This document shows positions 51,051 to 59,692 of a stretch of DNA of 64,000 bases, in pieces. Below the pieces are notes generated by a model that worked only from the letters and a program-made list of their open reading frames with translations, had not been told where the DNA came from and made no database searches. Made by a program: the position numbers and the translations under genes. The DNA is from Sulfitobacter sp. JL08 (GTDB lineage: Bacteria > Pseudomonadota > Alphaproteobacteria > Rhodobacterales > Rhodobacteraceae): assembly GCF_003352045.1 (NCBI RefSeq), contig NZ_CP025815.1:4092001-4156000 (forward strand), written 5' to 3'. Each line of letters opens with the position of its first letter. Position 1 is the stretch's first letter.

Positions 51051-51665
51051 ATGGCCAAGCGCGTAGATCGCTATTCGCGCCTGATCGCCTGGCTAAAGGT
51101 TTTGCTGCCACTGACGGCGCTTGCCCTGCTGTCGACGATGTTCCTGCTGTCGCGCAGTGTGGACCCGACAAACACCATTCCCTTCGCCGATACCGAGGTT
51201 CAGGAACGTTTGCGCACGCAGCAGATCACCGGGCCGGTTTTCGCAGGCACCACTGATGCAGGCGACCAAATCAGTGTCAGCGCCAGTGTGGTCAGACCCG
51301 GCACAGCCGGTTCAGAGCGTCCGGAGGCGGATAATCTGGTCGGTCAGATCAATCTGAACGAGGGCGGGCAGATCAAGCTGACTGCCAAAAGCGGAGAACT
51401 GGATGCAGCAGGTGAAGTTGTTGTTTTCAGGGGGTCTGTCGTCATCGAAAACAGCGAAGGCTACGTAATCCGCACCGAACATCTGCGGTCTTCCTTATCG
51501 CGAATCGAAGCTGATACATTGTCATCCGTGTCTGCCACCAGCCCTTTGGGGGACTTGCAGGCCGGCAAAATGCAGTTGCGATCCGACCCCGACAGCGAGG
51601 TTGTTCAAATGGTTTTCACAAACGGGGTAAAGCTGATATACCGCCCCAAACAAACGGACAGATAA
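51051..51665 (+). CDS. lptC: LPS export ABC transporter periplasmic protein LptC
   Basis: 204 residues with a single N-terminal helix (LIAWLKVLLPLTALALLSTMFLLS) and a periplasmic beta-jellyroll (INLNEGGQIKLTAKSGELDAAGEVVVFRGSVVIENSEGYVI, LQAGKMQLRSD). This is the DUF1239/LptC pattern. LptC receives LPS from the LptBFG ABC transporter. It starts two bases after the kdsD stop. Confidence 0.9.
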   Translation: MAKRVDRYSRLIAWLKVLLPLTALALLSTMFLLSRSVDPTNTIPFADTEVQERLRTQQITGPVFAGTTDAGDQISVSASVVRPGTAGSERPEADNLVGQINLNEGGQIKLTAKSGELDAAGEVVVFRGSVVIENSEGYVIRTEHLRSSLSRIEADTLSSVSATSPLGDLQAGKMQLRSDPDSEVVQMVFTNGVKLIYRPKQTDR

Positions 51666-51668
51666 CCG

Positions 51669-52175
51669 GTGGCGTATTTGCGTCTTTTTTCAATAGTCAC
51701 GTGTGTCGTGATAACCGCTTTTGCGCCGGATTGGGCAGTTGCCCAAGCCGAAAGTGCGCAGGTCACGTTCGGCGTCATCAAACAAGACCCCGATTTACCA
51801 GTTGAAGTGACATCAGATACGCTTTCCGTAAGCCAGTTGGACGGAACGGCTGTTTTTGATGGCGATGTTCTGGTGGTTCAGGGCGAAATGCGTCTGGCGG
51901 CTGCTTCAGTTCTGGTCGTTTACAGCGAAGAAAATTCTGAAATCCAGCGCCTGGAGGCAACCGGTGGCGTGACACTGGTCAGCGGTGCGGATGCCGCCGA
52001 GGCAAAGCGCGCCGATTATGACATTGTCAGCGGCACCATCGTCATGACCACAAATGTCCTGCTGACGCAGGGCCAGAATGCGCTGACCGCAGACAAGATG
52101 ACCGTGAACCTGCGCGATGGCACAGCGCAAATGAACGGGAGGGTTAAAACCATCTTTCGGACTGGAACCGATTGA
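51669..52175 (+). CDS. lptA: LPS transport periplasmic protein LptA
   Basis: 168 residues from GTG 51669; signal peptide ending WAVAQAES. The OstA-type fold is seen in LPVEVTSDTLSVSQLDGTAVFDGDVLVVQGEMRLAAASVLVVY and QRLEATGGVTLVSG. It bridges LptC to the outer-membrane LptDE. The stop overlaps the lptB start as TGATG. Confidence 0.9.
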   Translation: MAYLRLFSIVTCVVITAFAPDWAVAQAESAQVTFGVIKQDPDLPVEVTSDTLSVSQLDGTAVFDGDVLVVQGEMRLAAASVLVVYSEENSEIQRLEATGGVTLVSGADAAEAKRADYDIVSGTIVMTTNVLLTQGQNALTADKMTVNLRDGTAQMNGRVKTIFRTGTD

Positions 52176-52933
52176 TGCCAAAGCCGATTCTGAGTCTGAC
52201 CAACGGAAATTCCGGCCTTTGCATCGAACAATTGCGCAAGAGCTATCGCAAGAAAGTTGTGATCAGAAACTTTAGCATGCAATTGAAACGGGGTGAGGTT
52301 GTTGCCCTGCTGGGCCCCAACGGATCGGGCAAGACAACAACGTTCTATGCCGTTGCAGGTTTGGTGATGCCAGAGGGCGGTCGTGTACTGATAGATGGTC
52401 AGGATGCCACACATCTGCCCATGTATCGCCGCGCCCAACTGGGCATAGGTTACCTGCCTCAGGAAATGAGTATTTTCCGCGGCCTGAATGTCGAAGATAA
52501 CATCTCGGCCATACTGGATATCACCGAGAAGGACCGGCACAAACGGCGCGAACGCCTCGAAGAACTTCTGTCAGAGTTTTCGATAGAACACCTGCGACGC
52601 GCCCCAGCGCTGGCATTGTCAGGAGGCGAGCGCCGGCGGGTCGAGATTGCCCGCTGTCTGGCCGCCAACCCAAAATATCTTCTGCTGGACGAACCGTTTG
52701 CAGGTGTTGATCCGATATCCGTGGGCGATATCAGACATCTGGTGGCAGATCTCAAAATACGCGGCATCGGTGTTCTGATTACCGACCATAACGTTCGTGA
52801 AACATTAGAAATTGTTGATCGAGCCTATATCCTGCATGATGGTCAGGTTCTGATGTCAGGCACACCGGACGAAGTGGTGCAGAACGAAAATGTGCGCCGG
52901 GTCTATCTTGGTGACAATTTTAAAATATCCTAA
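52175..52933 (+). CDS. lptB: LPS export ABC transporter ATPase LptB
   Basis: ATG 52175 overlaps the lptA stop (TGATG; an in-frame TTG at 52172 is also open). 252 residues: Walker A GPNGSGKT (about 47-54), Q-loop region GYLPQEMSIFRGL, signature LSGGERRRVEIARCL, Walker B YLLLDEPFAGVDP and His-switch LITDHNVRETL. It powers LPS extraction with LptFG. In many proteobacteria rpoN follows; here the next gene is hpf. Confidence 0.95.
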   Translation: MPKPILSLTNGNSGLCIEQLRKSYRKKVVIRNFSMQLKRGEVVALLGPNGSGKTTTFYAVAGLVMPEGGRVLIDGQDATHLPMYRRAQLGIGYLPQEMSIFRGLNVEDNISAILDITEKDRHKRRERLEELLSEFSIEHLRRAPALALSGGERRRVEIARCLAANPKYLLLDEPFAGVDPISVGDIRHLVADLKIRGIGVLITDHNVRETLEIVDRAYILHDGQVLMSGTPDEVVQNENVRRVYLGDNFKIS

Positions 52934-52986
52934 AATGGTTCAAAATTCGTTAACCAATTTTCCGCCTACCAAGTCACCGCTTTTGA

Positions 52987-53016
52987 TTGACAGCCCCCCC
53001 GTATTTCGCCTCAAAT
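52987..53016 (+). promoter_or_regulatory. Weak candidate promoter for hpf-ptsN
   Basis: TTGACA at 52987-52992 is a perfect -35 box; at 17-18 bases the -10 region reads CTCAAA/TCAAAT, a poor match. The 250-base gap between lptB and hpf makes an own promoter plausible. Confidence 0.25.
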
Positions 53017-53182
53017 AGGGTATGGATCTTGTGTTCTTTGACTCGGAAGTTCGTCCGCCCGTTTGTCGGGGCCCGGACTTTGCAATGTCAAACTCCGGCG
53101 TCCTATCCTGCATTCGGCCATAAACCTTGACGGAAAACCACTGGCAAGCTGTGTCCGCGTGTCAAATAAAAAGGGAGAGATA

Positions 53183-53746
53183 ATGCGCTATCAAATCACC
53201 GGAAAACAAATCGATATCGGCGAAGCCCTTCAAATACATGTGAAGGACGAATTGAACGAAGCCGTCAAAAAATATGCCGAACGTCCGACAGACGCAAACG
53301 TCGTGTTTTCCAAATCCGCCAGCGAATATGTATGTGAATCGACGGTGCATTTATCCACCGGACTGACTGCGCAGGCAAAGGGACATGCCCACGAAATCTA
53401 TGCCGCTTTCGATGCCTGCCGCGAGAAAATGGAAAAACAGTTGCGCCGTTACAAAAGGCGACTGAAAGATCATCATCGCGACCGTGCGGAACCGGTTGAA
53501 TTGTTTGGAGCATCCTCTTATATCCTCGCGTCGGAAGAAGACTCGGATGCGATCGAGCCGGAAACACTCCAGCCGATGATCGTTGCTGAAATGGAAATGA
53601 AAATACCGTCTCTCTCGGTTGGAGAGGCCGTAATGCAAATGGAATTGGCAGGCGCACCTGTATTGGTGTTTCGAAACGAGAGTAAGAACGGGGTCAACGT
53701 CGTTTATCGCCGCGATGACGGCAACATCGGATGGATCGACCCCTGA
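53183..53746 (+). CDS. hpf: Hibernation-promoting factor (long form HPF)
   Basis: ATG 53183 follows GGGAGAG. 187 residues: N-terminal ribosome-binding domain (MRYQITGKQIDIGEALQIHVKDELNEAVKKYAERPTDANVVFS, with AKGHAHEIYAAFDACREKMEKQLRRYKRR) and a C-terminal dimerisation domain (PSLSVGEAVMQMELAGAPVLVFRNESKNGVNVVYRRDDGNIGWIDP). Long HPF forms 100S ribosome dimers in stationary phase. It is followed 39 bases later by ptsN. Confidence 0.9.
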   Translation: MRYQITGKQIDIGEALQIHVKDELNEAVKKYAERPTDANVVFSKSASEYVCESTVHLSTGLTAQAKGHAHEIYAAFDACREKMEKQLRRYKRRLKDHHRDRAEPVELFGASSYILASEEDSDAIEPETLQPMIVAEMEMKIPSLSVGEAVMQMELAGAPVLVFRNESKNGVNVVYRRDDGNIGWIDP

Positions 53747-53785
53747 ATGTGAAACCCGCGCCGTCATAAAGCCATTGGAGAAAAC

Positions 53786-54250
53786 ATGGAATTGTCCAAG
53801 ATCCTCGCCCCTCAGGCGGTAAAGGTGGTGGCTTCGACCTCAAGCAAAAAGCGGCTTTTGCATGATCTTTCCGATCTTGCCTTTGTCGCCTACGGCCTTC
53901 CCGCCGCCGAAACGGTCGAAGCATTGATGGAACGGGAAACCCTTGGCCCGACAGGCGTGGGAAACGGCGTGGCATTGCCACACGCGCGCCTGCCGGGCGT
54001 GGAATCTGTGGTCGGGGCGTTTATCCTTTTGGAAAAACCGATAGATTTCAATTCGATAGACCGGCAGCCTGTTGATCTTGCGTTTGCGTTGTTTGCGCCC
54101 GAGGATGCCGGTGTCGAGCATTTGAAGGCACTGGCGCTGGTATCACGTACATTGCGTGACGCATCCGTATGCGCGAAACTTCGGGCCAACCCCGATGCGG
54201 CTACGATTTATGCAATCCTGACGGAAGCGCAATCAGTTCAGGCGGCGTGA
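53786..54250 (+). CDS. ptsN: Nitrogen-PTS enzyme IIA (PtsN)
   Basis: 154 residues. EIIA-Ntr fold with the phosphorylated His66 in GVALPHARLPG, preceded by TGVGNG and followed by FILLEKPIDFNSIDRQPVDLAFALFAPEDAGVEHLKALALVSR. It is regulated by phosphoryl transfer and coordinates nitrogen, potassium and carbon status. Its end overlaps the convergent sulfotransferase gene by 13 bases. Confidence 0.9.
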   Translation: MELSKILAPQAVKVVASTSSKKRLLHDLSDLAFVAYGLPAAETVEALMERETLGPTGVGNGVALPHARLPGVESVVGAFILLEKPIDFNSIDRQPVDLAFALFAPEDAGVEHLKALALVSRTLRDASVCAKLRANPDAATIYAILTEAQSVQAA

Positions 54251-55683
54251 CCGCCGCCCCATTCCGAAAATCCGAACATCATGTAATCTCGCTGATAGAT
54301 ATCGGCGACCATTTGTTCGATTTGTTCATCGTAAATGTCCGCCAACGCAAACGGAGTGTCGGCAGCGGCCGCATGTGGTGCGGGTGGATTCGAATATCCA
54401 TATTGCATCGCAAGCGCCGGTAAAGCGCTGGAAAGCTCGTCTTCTCGCAGGACATAATCAGGCAGGACAAATTCGCCAAAACCTTGCAAGGCCTGGGATT
54501 GAGTACACCAGGTGGCATCCACACGAATGGCCGTTTGGCCAGCCAGATTCCCGCGCAGGAATTCCAGAAACGCAACAAACGCGGTCCGGTGCGCAGCCCG
54601 GTCATATCCGGATTGTTGCTGGTTTTGGGGCAAGGGCACCTTGTAGCGGGTCTTTAATGTCTGGCGTATTTGCGCAAAACTTCCTTCACCGGTGTTCAGA
54701 ATGCGTTCACAGAATACGGAATGAGCACGCGCAACAGGGTGCCGCAGGACGGTAAAGCTTCTGTGTCCGGTGTTCCGGCGTTTCCATTGACGCAGGTTTT
54801 TCTGGTTCATTCCGGTGGTCAGATCATCCTTCGAAACGCCATCAAGCCCGGCCATCCAGTCTGTCACAACCGCTTCGCACGATCCGCGTATCGGCAAGTA
54901 AAGCAGCGGTGCCTTGGCTGCTGCAACATAGCTGGGCACGACCGGCCCGCGTCTGGGTTCAAAATTCGGGGTACGCGACAGGTTGAACCAATCCAGCCCG
55001 GCAATACTGGACATCATTTCCTTCCTGTTCACGACCTTGTCTACCGTGGGTTCCGGGTTCTGCTTTTTCAGCTTTTTTTCCAGCCCTTTCAGAACATCAT
55101 CCTGTCCCAGAAAGCGGCCTATGCCGTTCACGACCTCCAGATCCTGCAAGTCTGCATAGGACAGATAGAATGCAGTTTGCCCTGTAGTTTGCAGACCGTG
55201 CAGGATTTTCATCTGAAACGTCTGCAATACGTTCAGATGATCCGCAAATTCTTCGGCGTCGAATTCGGCCTTGCCATCCTTTCGGCGCTTTAAATCGGTT
55301 AACTTCCATTGGCCGGTTGCCTGCGCAATCTTCCACGAAACATAACTGTCCAGCGGGTTACGCGTCAGAATTACTTTGGCACAGCGCGGATCAGGCAAAA
55401 ACAGATCGAATGCGCGCGGGTCATGATCGTGAAAGAACCTGAAACCGCCCAATCCATCCGATTTGGTCCTGATCGCGTTGATCAGACGCGCCGGATCCCG
55501 GTCACGCACATCCTGAGTGATACCCAGAATTTCGCTGGATTTGGGGTACCCGATGAAATGCGGGTTGAACGCCTCACCGTGGCAAACAAGGCGCGCAAAC
55601 GCGTTCAGATTGGATTCAAGAAAATTGGACCCTGTGCGCATTTCCGCCAGCACAACGAAGTAATCGAAATTTCCCGCCATCAC
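54238..55683 (-). CDS. Two-domain sulfotransferase (Stf0-like plus second sulfotransferase domain)
   Basis: 481 residues. The first domain has a PAPS 5'-phosphosulfate loop (LAEMRTGSNFLES, residues 12-24) and a 3'-phosphate motif VILTRNPLDSYVSWKIA (Arg108, Ser113). A second, partial sulfotransferase domain appears after residue 260: YLPIRGSCEAVVTDWM as the first loop and FTVLRHPVARAHSVFCERIL (about 310-328) as the 3'-phosphate motif. The two-domain arrangement is unusual. It lies among glycosyltransferases and near a cysQ-like gene that would remove the PAP by-product, so it probably sulfates a surface glycan. Its start overlaps the neighbour by four bases. Confidence 0.8.
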   Translation of the reverse strand: MMAGNFDYFVVLAEMRTGSNFLESNLNAFARLVCHGEAFNPHFIGYPKSSEILGITQDVRDRDPARLINAIRTKSDGLGGFRFFHDHDPRAFDLFLPDPRCAKVILTRNPLDSYVSWKIAQATGQWKLTDLKRRKDGKAEFDAEEFADHLNVLQTFQMKILHGLQTTGQTAFYLSYADLQDLEVVNGIGRFLGQDDVLKGLEKKLKKQNPEPTVDKVVNRKEMMSSIAGLDWFNLSRTPNFEPRRGPVVPSYVAAAKAPLLYLPIRGSCEAVVTDWMAGLDGVSKDDLTTGMNQKNLRQWKRRNTGHRSFTVLRHPVARAHSVFCERILNTGEGSFAQIRQTLKTRYKVPLPQNQQQSGYDRAAHRTAFVAFLEFLRGNLAGQTAIRVDATWCTQSQALQGFGEFVLPDYVLREDELSSALPALAMQYGYSNPPAPHAAAADTPFALADIYDEQIEQMVADIYQRDYMMFGFSEWGGGHAA

Positions 55684-57377
55684 TGAACAAGATAGGGTTT
55701 GCGCGGCGCAGGCGGCGATTGGTTTGACCCGTGTTCAACCGGAAAATCGCCCATCAGGTGCGGATGCATTCCCTGATTTTTCAGATTTTGCAGGAACTGG
55801 CCAAACCCGTTCAGATCAACCATTTTCGGCACTTCGGACAACCGCCGCGACGACGCGTGTCCGATTTCGTCCAGAATGCTTTGCAGCGGCTCCATCGGCG
55901 CCTCGATAAACTCGGCCATTGTCCAGATGCGCACCCGTGCCTTGTTCTGCGGCGATCTCAGAAGATCCAGATGCTTGTTTTCGATCTTTTGCAAAAGCGC
56001 CGCTTCTTTTCGGATATCCGCAAAATTGCGATTGGATTTGAACAAGGGAACGGACCAGGCGCCGCTGATTACGGACACCTGCGCATTCGAATCCTTCGCT
56101 ATTTTCCAGTTGATCTTTTGCCGGTCCCGAGGACCGAACTGGAAACACTGCCGTTCACCCCGCGTGTTCCAGATCAGGCTGGTCAGAAACGCGTTGGGAT
56201 CGTAATCGCGGGCTTTCGCACTGTCACTCAGCGCGCCGTTTATCACCGTTTGGCCACCCGCATATTCGACACGTTCAGGTGCGAACAAATGTCCGTGCAC
56301 CCGCGCACCCGTTGTTTTTTCCAGCCAGGGTTCAAAGTTTTCGAACAGCTCTGAAAACCCCTGAAATACTGAATACGGACCAGCGGTAGCCCCGTTTTCC
56401 CAATCCTGATTTGGAAAACGGCTTTGCATATACAAACCCGGGCGTCCTCTGGTCCGGCGTTCAACCGCCTTTGCAAATATCCGGTCGATTTTCCCCGGAT
56501 TAGGCTCTGTCCGTTTCAGGGCCGTGGCCGCATCGGTCAGAAACGCCTGATAGAGTTTTCCGGCGCGCGGCCAGATTTTGCGTGCAACAAAGCAATCCGA
56601 ACGGCGCAGCAACTGAAGGTGATCATCGTAAAATATGTGCGGTTTGCCCTGAAAATCGAATTTGGAAAGGGTCAGCGACCGGCTTTCGATATTGATCGAA
56701 TATTGCCGGGCCAATGTCTGAAAATAGCTTTCATCCGGAATCCAGACCTGTCGGAAATACCTGTCGATCTGCCCCCTTTCAGGGTCTTCCAGAATTGCAG
56801 ACAGGGTTTGCCGGGTCAGGCACCACCATTGCGACCCCATATGCGGCACCAGCCCGCGCGGCATCTTGCGTGTCAGATGCAATCGGCGTTGCAGATCCAC
56901 ATAGGCATCAAAAAGAAACCGGTACCGTTTCCATGAAAACGGAAACCGCAAGGTGAACCGTTCCTGATCAAGCCCGCCAACCGTCCAGGGCACATCCGAT
57001 GTTGTGGCGGATTCGATGAAATCGGTTTGCGGCCGGTCTTCGAGGTATTCGATCAATTCGTCCACCGGGCGCAGCGGCAAACACGACCCCGACATCAGAT
57101 AGACATGCCGAACCTGCGGAAATTCCGCCAGCATCAATTCTGATCCGGATTGCGATGCGGCCACAATGCCCCATGTTCCCCATTCGCAGCGGAACCTTTT
57201 GCTGAACAGCACATGCGGCACATCGGCCAGCGATTGCACAAAGCTGTTATAGGCAGAGTGCGCGACGTTCTTGTCCACGTGGATCACAACCGGGCAGCCG
57301 GCAGCCGCCCAATGTCGGGCCACCTGTTCGGCCCTTCCCAGTGCGGTGTGCACCAGCATGACAATTCCGACGCTCAA
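55680..57377 (-). CDS. Core-2/I-branching-type beta-1,6-N-acetylglucosaminyltransferase
   Basis: 565 residues. The N-terminal half matches the GT14 branching-enzyme family: VRHVYLMSGSCLPLRPVDELIEYLE, DFIESATTSDVPWTVGG, GSQWWCLTRQTLSAILEDPERGQIDRYFRQVWIPDESYFQTL. The C-terminal about 250 residues are an extra domain known from Rhodobacteraceae relatives (DUF5927/5928-type). It should transfer a GlcNAc-like sugar to a glycan branch. The end is coupled to the sulfotransferase by a four-base overlap, supporting a shared product. Confidence 0.8.
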   Translation of the reverse strand: MSVGIVMLVHTALGRAEQVARHWAAAGCPVVIHVDKNVAHSAYNSFVQSLADVPHVLFSKRFRCEWGTWGIVAASQSGSELMLAEFPQVRHVYLMSGSCLPLRPVDELIEYLEDRPQTDFIESATTSDVPWTVGGLDQERFTLRFPFSWKRYRFLFDAYVDLQRRLHLTRKMPRGLVPHMGSQWWCLTRQTLSAILEDPERGQIDRYFRQVWIPDESYFQTLARQYSINIESRSLTLSKFDFQGKPHIFYDDHLQLLRRSDCFVARKIWPRAGKLYQAFLTDAATALKRTEPNPGKIDRIFAKAVERRTRGRPGLYMQSRFPNQDWENGATAGPYSVFQGFSELFENFEPWLEKTTGARVHGHLFAPERVEYAGGQTVINGALSDSAKARDYDPNAFLTSLIWNTRGERQCFQFGPRDRQKINWKIAKDSNAQVSVISGAWSVPLFKSNRNFADIRKEAALLQKIENKHLDLLRSPQNKARVRIWTMAEFIEAPMEPLQSILDEIGHASSRRLSEVPKMVDLNGFGQFLQNLKNQGMHPHLMGDFPVEHGSNQSPPAPRKPYLVQ

Positions 57378-57392
57378 TGCATCTCCTTGATT

Positions 57393-58403
57393 TTATGCCC
57401 AGTTTCCTTTGGACATCAGACCCAATATTTCCAGTTGCCGCCAGTTAATATATTTTTCCGACCATTTGCACCAAAGTTCCGGATTGTCCTCAAGCGTTTC
57501 GGCATAGGCCTTGTATTCCACGCTTGCGGCGTAATGCTGCTTGCGCGCCAGTTCTTCTTTCGCTTTCTGCGGAAATGTATCCAGAAATTTGGTGTGTAAC
57601 AAAATGCCCGAGGCTTTTTCTCCGCCCCATTCATCATAGACCTGGTTCAGGCCGCGCGGCAGCAGCATATGCGTTGAACTGGCATAGACATATCGTTTTT
57701 CCCACTTCACCAGCGGTATCTTGTTCAGCGCCGGCGCTTTTTCCGGTGCGTCGCGGAAAAACACCCGCCGCCGTGGACCACCTTGAATCCACAGGTTGCC
57801 AAAGCGTTTGTTCCTTTTCAGAGTATAGTTGCCACTGTCGAACCACGCCGCGATTTCCAGCGGATCCTGCCCTTCCTGGTAAGGATGTTCGCCAATCGGC
57901 CCTTTGGGGTACATATCCAAAAGCATCGCACTGAAGGATTTTATGGAAGATGCATCCAGCCAGTCGGTAAGCGCCCGCAATGGGCGGGTATCACAAAACG
58001 GATAAATCAGAAACTCGTCTGGGTCGACAACCAGTGCCCAGTGGCCGTCAGCATATTTCATCTGCAGAGCGTTCAGCCAGTCAACGCCGAAACGGGCGCG
58101 CTTATAGCTCGCCTTGGTGTGCCAGACCGATACATCGGTTTGTTCCGCCAGATAATCCAGCGATCCGTCCGTGCTGTCGTTGTCCACAAAGAAAAAGTGG
58201 TTCACGCCCTGATCTCGGTAATACTGAAGAAAATACGGAAGCCTGATCCGTTCGTTCCGCTGCGTGCAAAACAGAAGAATATCGTTTGACCTGATCTGAT
58301 CAGTCCGCAAGACGACCGATGAAATCTCGCGCCGTTTGCGCAGTGCACGCAAACGCCAACGCTTTCTAAGCAACCTTAGCCGATATGACTGCCAAACGCC
58401 CAA
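57393..58403 (-). CDS. Glycosyltransferase, family 2-like (Glyco_tranf_2_4 type)
   Basis: 336 residues from TTG 58403. LLFCTQRNERIRLPYFLQYYRDQGVNHFFFVDNDSTDGSLDYL is the nucleotide-sugar-binding start of the family, followed by GHWALVVDPDEFLIYP with the DPDE metal motif. The rest is a variable acceptor domain ending in a short helix. The arginine-rich N-terminus (LRKRWRLRALRKRR) suits membrane association. Donor and acceptor are unknown. Confidence 0.8.
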   Translation of the reverse strand: MGVWQSYRLRLLRKRWRLRALRKRREISSVVLRTDQIRSNDILLFCTQRNERIRLPYFLQYYRDQGVNHFFFVDNDSTDGSLDYLAEQTDVSVWHTKASYKRARFGVDWLNALQMKYADGHWALVVDPDEFLIYPFCDTRPLRALTDWLDASSIKSFSAMLLDMYPKGPIGEHPYQEGQDPLEIAAWFDSGNYTLKRNKRFGNLWIQGGPRRRVFFRDAPEKAPALNKIPLVKWEKRYVYASSTHMLLPRGLNQVYDEWGGEKASGILLHTKFLDTFPQKAKEELARKQHYAASVEYKAYAETLEDNPELWCKWSEKYINWRQLEILGLMSKGNWA

Positions 58404-58447
58404 CTTTACCTCTGTCGTCTTGCCAGTCGCGCCCCGGAATTACGCTA

Positions 58448-59692
58448 TTACGTCAGCCTTAAGACAGTGTTGAAATGCGTTTTCCAGTCTGGTGGATCAA
58501 ACGCGTTTGCCATGTTTGTCTTTTTCGGTTTCGGGATCTCGGCAAGGTTCCTTATTTTTGTTTCCCACAAATACCGATCTGATGCCTCTGCGTAAACGGG
58601 AATATCGCCCAGTGTTTCCCTGTAAACCGGCAAATCGTTGCACAGAACAGGTACGCCCAGCGCTGCCGCTTCAATCGGTGGCAGGCCGTACCCTTCTGCA
58701 AGACTGGGAAACAGCAGGCCCAATGACCCGCTTAGAACTGTGGCGACCTGCCCGTCTGTCAACGGTGCCACTTCTGAAATGCGGTGATTGTCCGCTGCCT
58801 TGTCCAGTCTTGAAAACACATCCTGATTATTCCAGCCCCGGCTTCCGCAGATCATCAGATGTGGCGCACCGTCGGAAAAACCATCCCAGATATCCAGCAA
58901 AAGCGCGTGTTTCTTGCGGGGTTCAATTGTGCCCACCGTGACAAAATAGGGCTGCGTAGGAACAATACCCTCTGGCACGTCGGCAAGCTCCGGAACCTCA
59001 ACGCCCAGATGCGCCACGATACCTTGCGGCGGGTTACCCCACATAGACAGCCAGTGTTCGGCACGTTCTGCGCTACAGGCAGAGTTGTAAATGATCAGGT
59101 CCGCCCATGCGCCTGCCTGCCGCAGAAAAGCGCGAAACCGGTCAACGCTGCCTTCCCGTTGGAACTGCGGAAAATCCAGGGGAATGGTATCATGAACAAA
59201 AACCGCAACGCGCCCGTTGATACTGTGCCGGACAGCGGACAAGACCCGGTCGGTCAGGTTGGTATGCCCGATGTTCAGATACGCCGTCCCGCCGGGTAAA
59301 TGCCGGTGCAGCATGTCGGGCAAACGCCTTGGGCGACACCGATCCAGCGCAAGTCGGCGCACATCGGATTCCGCACGGCGCACGCTATCCGGTTTGGTGC
59401 GCACGAGGCGGGACAATGTATCAATCGATCCCCACGGTTCAGCACCTGAAATCCGCGCCCGCAAGGCCAGCATTCCGCCGCGTTCCAGCAATATATATCC
59501 GTAGGTTGTACGGATAAGCGCAAAAACCGGGGTGCTTTCATCGGTCAGGTGATTAAGATAGGCCCATTCGACCCGATCAATACCGGTCATTGGGCGGCCC
59601 ACACGACTGACCAGCCGGGTCAAATCCAGCAGGCGGGCCGCGGGTGCGGTTTTATGTGTCGTAGTGGCCAGTTTGGTGCCATCTCCAAGCAT
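58448..59692 (-). CDS. Glycosyltransferase family 1/GT4
   Basis: 414 residues. GT-B fold with LLDLTRLVSRVGRPMTGIDRVEWAYL near the N-terminus and the GT4 core: PYFVTVGTIEPRKKHALLLDIW, HLMICGSRGWNN, GSLGLLFPSLAEGYGLPPIEAAALGVPVLCNDLPVYRETLGD (with the ExxxGLPxxE-type donor motif). ATG 59692 overlaps the galE end by 41 bases, so a shorter start is possible. Probable donor: a nucleotide-activated hexose. Confidence 0.85.
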   Translation of the reverse strand: MLGDGTKLATTTHKTAPAARLLDLTRLVSRVGRPMTGIDRVEWAYLNHLTDESTPVFALIRTTYGYILLERGGMLALRARISGAEPWGSIDTLSRLVRTKPDSVRRAESDVRRLALDRCRPRRLPDMLHRHLPGGTAYLNIGHTNLTDRVLSAVRHSINGRVAVFVHDTIPLDFPQFQREGSVDRFRAFLRQAGAWADLIIYNSACSAERAEHWLSMWGNPPQGIVAHLGVEVPELADVPEGIVPTQPYFVTVGTIEPRKKHALLLDIWDGFSDGAPHLMICGSRGWNNQDVFSRLDKAADNHRISEVAPLTDGQVATVLSGSLGLLFPSLAEGYGLPPIEAAALGVPVLCNDLPVYRETLGDIPVYAEASDRYLWETKIRNLAEIPKPKKTNMANAFDPPDWKTHFNTVLRLT

